Source: Firmicutes bacterium CAG:534
GTDB lineage: Bacteria; Bacillota; Clostridia; Lachnospirales; Lachnospiraceae
Length of the DNA stretch: 58,187 nucleotides
Assembly (NCBI GenBank): GCA_000436115.1
Contig: FR894558.1
Span: 217,922-276,108 of the forward strand
Reading direction: 5' to 3'
Each line of letters begins with the position of its first letter. The stretch's first letter is position 1. The notes under the pieces were generated by a model. The model made no database searches and was not told where the DNA came from. It saw only the letters and a list, made by a program, of their open reading frames with translations. Shown piece after piece: positions 47,063-55,755 of the stretch. The position numbers and the translations under genes were made by a program.

Positions 47063-49932
47063 TAATCCGTAACGGTTGTAGTTGCATTTATCTGGGAAGC
47101 GGTTCCTGTGATCAGCTCCTCTTCATCCGTAATATCGAAGTAATATTCAATAATATCGCGGGTTGTCTGTGCCGCATAGCTTGAAGAATATCCATAGGCA
47201 ATTCTGGTTGCAATGGCGATCTCCGGCTCATCATAGGGCGCATAGCAGACAAACAGTGCATGGTTTGCACGGTTTTTATTTTCTTCCGCCGTACCTGTCT
47301 TTCCCGCTACTTTAACAGGCAGGTTATTATAATAGCTGTTATTTTCAATCACCTGGCGCATTCCCGAATGAATGGCGTTCCAGTAGGACTGATCCATATC
47401 GATGGTGTTGCGCACCTTTGCATGATTATCGTTAAGAAGGATTCCTCCATGATCCGTAATGCGGTCCACCAAAGTCAGATCGTAGCAGGTTCCGCTGTTT
47501 GCAACTGTTGTTACATATCTTGCAAGTCCTACTGTGGAATAGCTGTTAGTACCCTGTCCGATGGCAGAACGTACCGCATCCTTATTGGATACCTGTGGAT
47601 CAGATTCTTCAATTTCTATTCCGGAGGTTTCTGTAAGTCCATACATATCTGCGTATTTTTGCAGCTTGGAAAGACCCACATCAGAAGAATAAGTATCGCC
47701 CACGGTTCCCAGCTCATAACCAAGCTCATAAAAGAACACATTGCAGGAATGCCTGATCGCACCGGTCACATTTAAGGAGCCATGGCTTCCCCTTCCGTAA
47801 ATCCAGCAGGTAGGCGGCGGTGTGATCTTATCAAAAATACCCGTACAGTTAACCGTAGACTGCGGCGTGATCGTTCCCTCTAAAAGACCGGCGGTCGAGG
47901 ACACCATTTTAAAAGTAGATCCCGGAGCGGTCAGCTGATTGGTCGCATAATTGATCATGGGTGTGGACAGATCTCCCAAAAGCTGGGAAAAATATTCTGC
48001 ATCCACTCCATTTGCCATTTTATTGTTGTCATATCCCGGATAAGAAACAAGGGCAAGCACATCCCCCGTATTCACGTCCGTGATCACCATGGAAGCGGAA
48101 TGAGGATCCAGTGCAAGCTGCGCCGGTGTAATATCCAGATTTCGGATCCTGTTCATTATGAAATTATAGGCGGAAACCGCCCCATGCAGGAAGGACTCTT
48201 CCTCCTGTGCATCCACATCTACAATCCCCTGCTCTAAAAGGATTTTGCAGATCTGATTGCCGGAAATCACATCCTTCTTGATCATAAAACGGTAGATCCT
48301 CTTTGTGAAATATGCGTCTTCATCCAGCTGCTGCAGGATATAATCCACAATTTTACTGTAAATCTCTTCAGAATCTGAATACTGCTCTGAAATAGACAGC
48401 CTGGATACATCGATCCAGTTCATGGCGATACAGTATTTCAAATATTCCTTTAAGCTGATGACCTCATCTGTTGTCCATGCAATATAGGTTTCATCAGCAG
48501 TATCTACCCGTTCCCTCACGATGATCCCGTTATCATACAGCATTTCGGCAATATAGCTTTCGTAAACCTGATATTCCATATCAAGTTTTTCATAAGCAGT
48601 GGACTCCTCGGTAAGTTCCTGGCGCAGCCGGTCAAAAACGCCGTTTTTCCGTTCGATAAACGCCTCATGAACCTGTTTTTCCGTTTCACCGGCATCCTTA
48701 TTTGCAAAATGCTCTGTATTGATCACATTATTATTGATCAGGGCATAATAAACATCATAAATCGGAATTTTAATCTTACTGCTGCTGACCTCAGAAGTAT
48801 CAAACTCTTTTGCGTTGATAATATTGGTACAGAGAATTCCCGCCAGTCTTTCCTCCAAAATACGGTAAGCTGCAATCTGAAGATCCTTATCCAGCGTCAG
48901 GTAAACATCATTTCCGGCAACAGGTTCCACATAATCTGTGGTTTCCGTCACTTTTCCCATACTGTTTACAAAGATCGTTTCAGAACCTTTGGTTCCCTGG
49001 AGCTCGCTTTCCAGCGACTTTTCAATTCCAAGCTTCCCTACCGTATCATTCAGATCATATTCATGAGACGGATCACTTTTCTGCAGTTCTGTAAGATCTT
49101 CCTTGGAAACCTTGCCCGTATAGCCTATAATATGTGAAAAATAAATACTGTCCACATATTTCCGGATGGTATCCTCTACAATGGATACGCCTTCCAATAC
49201 ATCATTATTTTCCATTACCACAGCAACCGTTGCCTCACTGACATCTGTTGCTACAGTGGTGGCAATATATTTCTGATAATTGTTGGTACTCATATCATAT
49301 CTTATGGTCAGGATCTTTAAGACCTCTTCCCTTGTATAGCCATCACCCGGAATAAAGGTATCCTTGGTGGTGTTTTCATCATAATTTCCAATGCGGAACC
49401 TTGTCCAGCCGCAAAGGTAGTCCACTACTTCTGCAGCAGTTGCCGTCCTCTCCTTTTCTTCCAGCTGGTCAATGGTGGTATGTCCGTAAACATCAGCCAG
49501 AAAGCGGAGAAGCGATGTTCCTTCAACGGAAAAGGAATATTTCCCGTTTTTATCCAGAACGATCTTAAAATCGCTGACAATGCTGTCTCCGTTTTGTTCG
49601 ATCATTCCGATCAGCTTATAAATAGTGGTATTCAGGTTTAAATTCTTAAACCGGTCGCTTTCATATACATCTTCAATGGTTACCGAATGGGCAAGCTCGT
49701 TATAGGCAAGCAGATTTCCGTTCCGGTCATAGATGCAGCCCCGGCTACCCTTAATCGTTCTTTCCTTTTTGATCTTCATCTGAAAGGAGTCAAGATATTC
49801 TTCTCCATGGACGATCTGAAGATCAAAAACGCGGTTGAACATTACAACGCCAATGCCTATAAATAAAATGATCAGCACAAAAACTCTGGATGTGATCAGA
49901 CCGATAAAATTTTCCTTCAGTTCTTCAAACAA
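47062..49932 (-). CDS. mrdA: Penicillin-binding protein 2 (class B transpeptidase) with large insertion
   Basis: A 956-residue class B PBP, the cross-linking partner of RodA. One membrane segment near 17-36 precedes the pedestal/dimerisation domain (GSRGCIYDRNGNLLA) and the transpeptidase domain with S672 (STFK), S729 (SCN) and K878 (KTGTA). Between YLTLDKDLQIAAYRI and MVITDVNTGDVLAL, residues 365-608 are a helical insertion absent from ordinary PBP2 (about 600-720 residues). The start is uncertain: TTG 49932 with AAAGGAG 11 bases upstream is preferred; GTG 49944 and TTG 49980 are longer options. Confidence 0.92.
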   Translation of the reverse strand: MFEELKENFIGLITSRVFVLIILFIGIGVVMFNRVFDLQIVHGEEYLDSFQMKIKKERTIKGSRGCIYDRNGNLLAYNELAHSVTIEDVYESDRFKNLNLNTTIYKLIGMIEQNGDSIVSDFKIVLDKNGKYSFSVEGTSLLRFLADVYGHTTIDQLEEKERTATAAEVVDYLCGWTRFRIGNYDENTTKDTFIPGDGYTREEVLKILTIRYDMSTNNYQKYIATTVATDVSEATVAVVMENNDVLEGVSIVEDTIRKYVDSIYFSHIIGYTGKVSKEDLTELQKSDPSHEYDLNDTVGKLGIEKSLESELQGTKGSETIFVNSMGKVTETTDYVEPVAGNDVYLTLDKDLQIAAYRILEERLAGILCTNIINAKEFDTSEVSSSKIKIPIYDVYYALINNNVINTEHFANKDAGETEKQVHEAFIERKNGVFDRLRQELTEESTAYEKLDMEYQVYESYIAEMLYDNGIIVRERVDTADETYIAWTTDEVISLKEYLKYCIAMNWIDVSRLSISEQYSDSEEIYSKIVDYILQQLDEDAYFTKRIYRFMIKKDVISGNQICKILLEQGIVDVDAQEEESFLHGAVSAYNFIMNRIRNLDITPAQLALDPHSASMVITDVNTGDVLALVSYPGYDNNKMANGVDAEYFSQLLGDLSTPMINYATNQLTAPGSTFKMVSSTAGLLEGTITPQSTVNCTGIFDKITPPPTCWIYGRGSHGSLNVTGAIRHSCNVFFYELGYELGTVGDTYSSDVGLSKLQKYADMYGLTETSGIEIEESDPQVSNKDAVRSAIGQGTNSYSTVGLARYVTTVANSGTCYDLTLVDRITDHGGILLNDNHAKVRNTIDMDQSYWNAIHSGMRQVIENNSYYNNLPVKVAGKTGTAEENKNRANHALFVCYAPYDEPEIAIATRIAYGYSSSYAAQTTRDIIEYYFDITDEEELITGTASQINATTTVTD

Positions 49933-50455
49933 ATTTTCTAGCACTCCTTTGTTCCGATGCTTCCAGCCTTTTATTGACAAAAAGGATCAGTGGGTAAAGT
50001 AACAGGGTAATTAAAATGGTATAAAACATTTCCGGAAGAATGATATGCCGGAAATAGTAAACAAAATGAAAACGTCCCCTCATAAGAAACCACGTAATAT
50101 AGTAAAGCAGGCCATAAGAAAGATCACTGACTAGGATCAGAAGCAGCGGGAGCTTAATATCCTCAGGATAAAATATCCTGTTAAATTTTCCGTTGGTATA
50201 TCCTATGTACATATAGATCATAGCATTTAATCCCAGCACATCCGCAAAAAAAATATCCGCAAGAAGTCCGCAGAAAAAGCCAAACAGAAGTCCTGTGCGC
50301 TTTCCCCTCATAAATCCAAAGGACGCCGTCAGGATCATCATCAGATTCGGGACGATCCCTCCGAAGTTCAGGGATTGGAACACAGTGGTCTGCAAAAGAA
50401 AGCAGATAATAATAAGACAAATAGAAATTAATAATCGTTTTGTTTTGTATAACAA
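49925..50455 (-). CDS. mreD: Rod shape-determining protein MreD
   Basis: A 176-residue protein with five to six membrane segments, part of the elongasome. The N-terminus LISICLIIICFLLQTTVF and GGIVPNLMMILTASFGFMRGKRTGLLFGFFCGLLADIFF (in parts) match MreD, which is conserved mainly in hydrophobic pattern. It starts with TTG 50455, with GGGAG 7 bases upstream. It overlaps the PBP2 start by 8 bases, so they are coupled. Confidence 0.93.
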   Translation of the reverse strand: MLYKTKRLLISICLIIICFLLQTTVFQSLNFGGIVPNLMMILTASFGFMRGKRTGLLFGFFCGLLADIFFADVLGLNAMIYMYIGYTNGKFNRIFYPEDIKLPLLLILVSDLSYGLLYYITWFLMRGRFHFVYYFRHIILPEMFYTILITLLLYPLILFVNKRLEASEQRSARKFV

Positions 50456-50484
50456 GGCTTTCTCCCTTTTGAAATCCTTTTAAT

Positions 50485-51363
50485 TCAGGACTGACTGTCG
50501 TCGGGGACTTTTTTCAGTTCGGTGATCACCAGGACTTCCTCTAAATGTTCAAAATCAACGGCAGGCGTGATGAGACCCGATTTGGTCAGATTGTTGGAAT
50601 CCACATTAATGCTGGAAATATATCCGATCAGGATCCCCGGAAGATATTTGTCACTTACATTGGAGGTAACAATCTTATCTCCCTCCACTACCCTGTCTGC
50701 GCTGTCAATCAGTTTTTCAAAGCGGATCACTCCGTCAGCATATAACTCAAGATCCCCACAGACGATCAGATTATCCGAAGTGGAAAGAACCATTCCGCTG
50801 GTATTGGAATTATCATCGATAATCGACATAACCTTAGACCAGTCCGGCCCTACGTCCACAATCCTGCCAACCAAGCCGCTTCCTGCCATCACATTCATAT
50901 CAATGGCAAGGCCATCCTGATACCCCTTATTGATCACAAAGGAATGAAACCAGTTTCCGGAATCCTTGGCAATAATCCTTGCCCCTACCTTATCGTAATC
51001 ATCATACTGGGCATCCAGATCATACAGTTCCCTTAAATTGGTGAGCTCGTATCGATCCTGCTGAAGCTTAATGTTTTCCATGGTAAGCTCGTCCACCTGC
51101 GCCCTTAGCTGCTCATTCTCGCTTAAAAGGGACCGGATCTGCACAAGCTCCTCTGATCTTGTGTTCAGCCAGCTTCCTGCCTTGCTGATCCCCTCCTGCA
51201 GGGGCGTTACAAGAAAGCCGCCTGCTGCACTCAAGGGAGCGCTTAAAAAATTGGTGTTAAATGTCAGCACGATCAGCGCCATACATAATAATGTTAAAAT
51301 AAAAAGGAGATATTTACTCGGTAATGTAAACTTTTCTCCTTTTTTCTTTACTACTGGACTCAT
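50485..51363 (-). CDS. mreC: Rod shape-determining protein MreC
   Basis: A 292-residue bitopic protein. One membrane segment (KYLLFILTLLCMALIVLTF) is followed by a coiled coil (about 70-110, LLSENEQLRAQVDELTMEN) and two beta barrels (NWFHSFVINKGYQDGLAIDM, MAGSGLVGRIVDVG, NTSGMVL, GDLELYADGV in parts). It links MreB and PBP2 and activates the synthase. Its start overlaps the mreB stop by 4 bases (ATGA). Confidence 0.96.
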   Translation of the reverse strand: MSPVVKKKGEKFTLPSKYLLFILTLLCMALIVLTFNTNFLSAPLSAAGGFLVTPLQEGISKAGSWLNTRSEELVQIRSLLSENEQLRAQVDELTMENIKLQQDRYELTNLRELYDLDAQYDDYDKVGARIIAKDSGNWFHSFVINKGYQDGLAIDMNVMAGSGLVGRIVDVGPDWSKVMSIIDDNSNTSGMVLSTSDNLIVCGDLELYADGVIRFEKLIDSADRVVEGDKIVTSNVSDKYLPGILIGYISSINVDSNNLTKSGLITPAVDFEHLEEVLVITELKKVPDDSQS

Positions 51364-52370
51364 TTACTCATTCCTTCGATTGCATACGCCACAGACTTAT
51401 AATTGTCATCCTTAATGATCTTGGAAAGTCCCAGGGCCACACTGGTAACCGGATTTTCTGCCATATTTACGGTAAGCCCCGTTCCCTTTTGGATCAGCGC
51501 CGCAAGATGGTTCACCTGGGAAGCGCCTCCTGTCAGATAAATGCCGTGACGATAAATATCTGCTGCAAGTTCCGGCGGGGTTCTCTCCAGAATGACTTTG
51601 ATGTTATCAATAATCGTATGGAAATGTTCTGTCAACGCCTCGTCAATGAGCTGCGTAGGAAGTTCTCTCTCCACAGGAAGGCCTGTTACAATATCGCGTC
51701 CGTATACAAGCGCGCCTTTTCCTTCTCTTTCAAGCTCTGCAGAAGCCATCTTTACGCCCTCTGCTGTTTTTCCGCCAATGATCAGGCTGAACTGCTTGCG
51801 CACGGCAGAACGGATCGCGTCATCAAACTTCTGTCCGCCTACCTTGATCAGACGGCTGAGCACAATTCCACCCAGGGATAAAATAGAAATTTCTGTTGTA
51901 TCAAACCCAACATTTACGATCAGAACTCCCTGCGAATTCTTCACGTCAATGTCAAGCCCAAGTCCGTCTGCAACTGCCTTTTCCACAACCAGGATCCGTC
52001 TTGCCTTTACACCTGCGTCACGGATCAGATCATAAAACGCCCTCTTTTCCACTTCCGTTACATCTGTAGGAACAGCAATATAATAATCTGCCGGCTTTAC
52101 ATTGCTTCTGGTGAGATCATTAATAAAATATTTTACCAGAAGCTCCATGTTTTTAATGTCGGCAATAACGCCATTAGAAAGCGGATAGGAAATATGAATA
52201 TTTCCAGGCGCTTTTTCATACATTTCAAAAGCAGAATCCCCATAGGCAAACAGAGTGCTTTTGTTTTCGATAGCGATCATATTCTTTTCTACCAGGATCG
52301 TATCGTCTGCCCGATTGTATATTTTAATGTTGCTGGTTCCTAAATCAATACCGAAAACATTGTTTGACAA
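51360..52370 (-). CDS. mreB: MreB-family actin homologue with altered phosphate motif
   Basis: A 336-residue actin-like protein. FGIDLGTSNIKIY (phosphate 1), VPTDVTEVEKRAFYDLIRDAG, RTPPELAADIYRHGIYLTGGAS (adenosine motif) are MreB-like. The phosphate 2 motif, DIGGGTTE in MreB, reads NVGFDTTE here (N153, F156, D157), and the catalytic IEEP segment is VVEKA. It may therefore bind or hydrolyse nucleotide differently. It starts at TTG 52370 with AAAGGGG 9 bases upstream. The position before mreC-mreD supports a MreB role, although the genome may hold another MreB. Confidence 0.88.
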   Translation of the reverse strand: MSNNVFGIDLGTSNIKIYNRADDTILVEKNMIAIENKSTLFAYGDSAFEMYEKAPGNIHISYPLSNGVIADIKNMELLVKYFINDLTRSNVKPADYYIAVPTDVTEVEKRAFYDLIRDAGVKARRILVVEKAVADGLGLDIDVKNSQGVLIVNVGFDTTEISILSLGGIVLSRLIKVGGQKFDDAIRSAVRKQFSLIIGGKTAEGVKMASAELEREGKGALVYGRDIVTGLPVERELPTQLIDEALTEHFHTIIDNIKVILERTPPELAADIYRHGIYLTGGASQVNHLAALIQKGTGLTVNMAENPVTSVALGLSKIIKDDNYKSVAYAIEGMSK

Positions 52371-52386
52371 AATAATTTACCCCTTT

Positions 52387-53070
52387 CTATAATAGGCCTT
52401 TTTCCTTGAGACTGACGTATCTTCCATCTCCCAGGATGATATGATCAATCAGTGTAATATCCATTAATTCCCCGGCCTCTTTTATTTTGCCGGAAATTGC
52501 AATATCCTGTGCGCTTGGGGAAGGATCGCCGCTGGGATGATTGTGCAAAAGCATAATGCGGCTCGCACGGCACCTGAGCGCTTCAATAAAAACATCCCTA
52601 ACCGATAAAAGAGAAGCATTTACCGTTCCCAGTGATATTTTATATTCTTCGATCAACTGCAGTTTATTATCCAGAAGAAGCAGCAGAACATTTTCTTTTT
52701 CCTGATGCCTCAGCTTTTCCATATAATAATCTGCAATGGTCGACGGTCTGTCAAACCGCAGTGCGTCTCTTGCCCGCATGGAAGCCATGCGGATGGACAT
52801 TTCAGCAGCACATTTCAGTCTGACTGCTTTTACTTCTCCAATTCCCGGAAGCGTCATAAGCTGCTGCAATGATAAATGATGCAGATCATTTAAGCACCCC
52901 TTCTGCCCTCCCGCCATTCTTAAAACATCCTTTGCAAGTTCAAGAGCCGTATGGCTCCTTGAACCGGTTCTAAGGAGAATAGCCAGAAGCTCTGCATCTG
53001 TAAGTGCTTCTGCCCCAAGTCTGATGAATTTTTCATAGGGCAGATCTTCCTGTAACATTTGTGTTGTCAT
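52387..53070 (-). CDS. radC: RadC-family JAMM-domain protein
   Basis: A 227-residue protein with an N-terminal helix-hairpin-helix (LMTLPGIGEVKAVRLKCAAE) and a JAB/MPN domain with HNHPSGDPSPSAQD, holding Zn ligands H176, H178 and D189. Despite its name the family's role in DNA repair is not established. It lies upstream of mreB with 16 bases between, as in many Firmicutes. AAAGGAAATG is upstream of the ATG. Confidence 0.94.
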   Translation of the reverse strand: MTTQMLQEDLPYEKFIRLGAEALTDAELLAILLRTGSRSHTALELAKDVLRMAGGQKGCLNDLHHLSLQQLMTLPGIGEVKAVRLKCAAEMSIRMASMRARDALRFDRPSTIADYYMEKLRHQEKENVLLLLLDNKLQLIEEYKISLGTVNASLLSVRDVFIEALRCRASRIMLLHNHPSGDPSPSAQDIAISGKIKEAGELMDITLIDHIILGDGRYVSLKEKGLL

Positions 53071-53121
53071 TCATTTCCTTTCCAATCCCTTCTCTCAGCC
53101 AGAATGAAAAAGAAATCCCAC

Positions 53122-53358
53122 TCAGATAAAACGGTATACGATAATCCCGATTACAATTCCGATAATGCTTGCAACCGTAATCTTAATGGTAAGCCCAAAG
53201 GTAATGCACATGATCCCGATATCAAACACAATGGGACTTGCAAGACCGAAGGTCTGTCCATAATTCAGCCAGGTGCTTGGAAAAAGATTTCCGATAAAAC
53301 CGCCAATCACAATTCCTGCAAGTATCAGCAGAAAACAGGCCCAATTATTCTTACGCAT
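53122..53358 (-). CDS. DUF4321 small membrane protein
   Basis: A 78-residue protein with two membrane segments (FLLILAGIVIGGFIGNLF and VASIIGIVIGIIVYRFI) and the intermediate FGLASPIVFDIGIMCITFGLTIK, a match to the DUF4321 pattern, generally found beside radC-mreB in Clostridia. Function unknown. ATG 53358 has GGAGG 7 bases upstream. It probably opens the radC-mre operon. Confidence 0.82.
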   Translation of the reverse strand: MRKNNWACFLLILAGIVIGGFIGNLFPSTWLNYGQTFGLASPIVFDIGIMCITFGLTIKITVASIIGIVIGIIVYRFI

Positions 53359-53459
53359 TTTCTTACCTCCGGTTGTCATTTGTAGTGCGGATTTTACCGC
53401 ATAACCAACATTTATATTAACACAGCTTCCAAATTATGTATACTGATTTCCTACATTTT

Positions 53460-54770
53460 TTATAAGTTTCGTTTGTCAAAATCTGACACGATCAGCCCTT
53501 TATCTACCAGATTCTGCACGGTCTTCATCATTCCGAATTTTCCATGCTGCCAGGTCAGTCCTCCCTGAAAATACACCGCATAGGGGGGCTTAATGGGCCC
53601 ATCTGCTGACAGTTCGATAGAAGAGCCCGACACAAAAGCACCTGCAGCCATGATCACAGGGCTGTCATACCCCGGCATATCCCACGGTTCCGGCGTAACA
53701 AAGCCGTCTACGGGGGCCGCCTGCTGAATTCCCTGGCAGAAGCCGATCACGCCCTCCGGCATTCCAAAGGTAATGGCCTGGATAATATCATGCCTGCTTT
53801 CTTTTCCGTCCGGCACCACCGAAAAACCAAACCTTTCATAAAGATTTGCTGCAAAAACAGCCGCTTTTAACGCATTTGCCGTTACAGACGGCGCCAGAAA
53901 AATCCCCTGATAAAAGGAAGGGAGCGCCTGAAGGGAGGCTCCTACCTCCTTTCCCAGTCCCGGGGAGGTCAGCCGGTAAGCCGCATTTTCAATCCATTCC
54001 TTTTTGCCTGCAAGATATCCTCCAATGGGAGCCAGTCCTCCTCCCGGATTTTTGATCAGGGAACCTACCACCAGATCCGCCCCCACATCCGAAGGCTCCA
54101 TGGTTTCCGTAAATTCTCCGTAACAATTATCTACCATACAGATCACATCAGGCCGGATACTGCGGATAAAGGAGATCAGTTCTCCTATGCGCGCCACAGA
54201 TAAGGTCGGCCTTGTCTGATAACCCTTGGAGCGCTGGATCGTTACAAGTTTTGTTTTCTCATTGACCGCCTTTCTGATTCCTTCGTAATCAAAGCCTCCG
54301 TCTGCAAGCAGGTCTACCTGCCTGTAGGTAATGCCGTATTCTGCAAGGGAACCCTTGGACGGCCGGATCCCGATCACCTCTTCCAGCGTATCATAGGGTT
54401 TTCCTACGGGGGAAAGCAGCTCGTCTCCCGGCCTTAAATTGCTCATCAGGGCAAGGGCAAGAGCATGGGTTCCGCAGGTGATCTGCGGTCTTACAAGGGC
54501 ATCCTCCGTATGAAAAATATCCGCATAAACTTTTTCCAGGGTTTCTCTTCCAAGATCATTGTAGCCATAGCCTGTTGTTCCCAAAAGGCAGGCTTCACTG
54601 ACTTTATTTTTCTGCATGGCGGCAATGACCTTTAACTGATTGTATTCCGATACCGCATCAATTTCTGCCCATCTTTCCTTAAGGGAATCCCAGACCTCCT
54701 CACAATAACGGTAAACCTGCGGAGAAATCCCCATCTGCAAATAAAGCTGTTCCAGTGTCTGCTTATTCAT
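53460..54770 (-). CDS. Methionine gamma-lyase family protein (YnbB/aluminium-resistance type)
   Basis: A 436-residue PLP enzyme of the Cys/Met metabolism fold. ACLLGTTGYGYNDLGRE, ITCGTHALALAL, MVDNCYGEF and VVGSLIKNPGGGLAPIGGY, whose lysine should bind PLP, define the family. Family members are labelled aluminium-resistance or methionine gamma-lyase-like; the in vivo substrate is open. It lies 13 bases after miaA. In other Firmicutes hfq often lies here; it does not in this window. GAGGAAA precedes the ATG. Confidence 0.9.
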   Translation of the reverse strand: MNKQTLEQLYLQMGISPQVYRYCEEVWDSLKERWAEIDAVSEYNQLKVIAAMQKNKVSEACLLGTTGYGYNDLGRETLEKVYADIFHTEDALVRPQITCGTHALALALMSNLRPGDELLSPVGKPYDTLEEVIGIRPSKGSLAEYGITYRQVDLLADGGFDYEGIRKAVNEKTKLVTIQRSKGYQTRPTLSVARIGELISFIRSIRPDVICMVDNCYGEFTETMEPSDVGADLVVGSLIKNPGGGLAPIGGYLAGKKEWIENAAYRLTSPGLGKEVGASLQALPSFYQGIFLAPSVTANALKAAVFAANLYERFGFSVVPDGKESRHDIIQAITFGMPEGVIGFCQGIQQAAPVDGFVTPEPWDMPGYDSPVIMAAGAFVSGSSIELSADGPIKPPYAVYFQGGLTWQHGKFGMMKTVQNLVDKGLIVSDFDKRNL

Positions 54771-54783
54771 GATATATGTTTCC

Positions 54784-55755
54784 TCATTTCATTTTTTCTA
54801 GTATTGCTGCAAGAAGCTGCTCCGTCCCAGAGCCGTAAATGCTTTTATCGATCCAGATCACATCCCGCTCCCTGCGAAACCAGGTCAGCTGGCGTTTGGC
54901 GAAATGTCTGGTGTCCTGCTTGATCCTTAAAACGGCCTCCTCAAGGGTACATCTGCCATCCAGGAAATCCATGATTTCCTTATATCCCAGCCCCTGCATG
55001 GAAACCATATTGCGGTCACAGCCCATTTCCTTCAGCCTCTGCACCTCCGGCACAAGTCCTTCCTCTATCATGTGATCGACTCTTTCTTCAATTTTCTGAT
55101 ATAGCCTGCTGCGCTCATCAGTGATCACAAAATAGGAAAAATCATAGGGAGATTTCTTTTCCCGCTCCCTTTCATTATGCCTCGAAATAGGGTAACCATT
55201 CAGTCTGTAAAATTCAAGCGCCCGGATCAGGCGCTTTCGGTTATGAGGATGAATGGCCTCTGCCGATCTGGGATCTACAAGGCAAAGCTGACTGTAGAGC
55301 GCATCAAGGCCCTTCTCATCTGCTTCCTGTTCCAGCCTGCGTCTGATTTCACTGTGATCCTCTTCCCCCTCAAAGGCAATGTCGTATAAAAGAGCCTGGA
55401 TATAAAAGCCCGTTCCTCCCACCACAATGGGAATGTTTCCCCTGGAAGAAATCTCCTTTATAGCCTGTCTTGCAAGCGACTGAAAAAGAAATACATTAAA
55501 TTCTTCCGTGGGCTCTAATATATCAATGAGATGATGGGGAACCCCTTCCATTTCAGAAGCTGTGATCTTAGCGGATCCTATATCCATATGCCTGTAAACC
55601 TGCATGGAATCTGCGGAAATGATTTCTCCTCCGATCCTCTTGGCAAGCAGAATGGACAAGGCCGTTTTTCCCACTGCCGTAGGGCCTGCAAGCACGATTA
55701 ATTTATTTTTATCCCTCAGTTCAGACAATCCTCTTAAATTTCCTTTCCAGCTCAT
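54784..55755 (-). CDS. miaA: tRNA dimethylallyltransferase
   Basis: A 323-residue enzyme that adds dimethylallyl to A37 of tRNAs reading UNN codons. VLAGPTAVGKTALSI (P-loop), ISADSMQVYRHMDIGSAK, PHHLIDI, VVGGTGFYIQALLY and DTRHFAKRQLTWFRR are diagnostic. The ATG at 55755 lies inside mutL (35-base overlap) with a weak ribosome site. The first twelve residues are not typical of MiaA, and a CTG at 55719, one base after the mutL stop and 9 bases after AGAGGA, might be the true start. Confidence 0.95.
   Translation of the reverse strand: MSWKGNLRGLSELRDKNKLIVLAGPTAVGKTALSILLAKRIGGEIISADSMQVYRHMDIGSAKITASEMEGVPHHLIDILEPTEEFNVFLFQSLARQAIKEISSRGNIPIVVGGTGFYIQALLYDIAFEGEEDHSEIRRRLEQEADEKGLDALYSQLCLVDPRSAEAIHPHNRKRLIRALEFYRLNGYPISRHNEREREKKSPYDFSYFVITDERSRLYQKIEERVDHMIEEGLVPEVQRLKEMGCDRNMVSMQGLGYKEIMDFLDGRCTLEEAVLRIKQDTRHFAKRQLTWFRRERDVIWIDKSIYGSGTEQLLAAILEKMK

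Noticed and set aside
47260..47775. Open frame of 171 codons on the plus strand
   Set aside because: Antisense to the conserved transpeptidase domain of PBP2; no recognisable domain or start signals.
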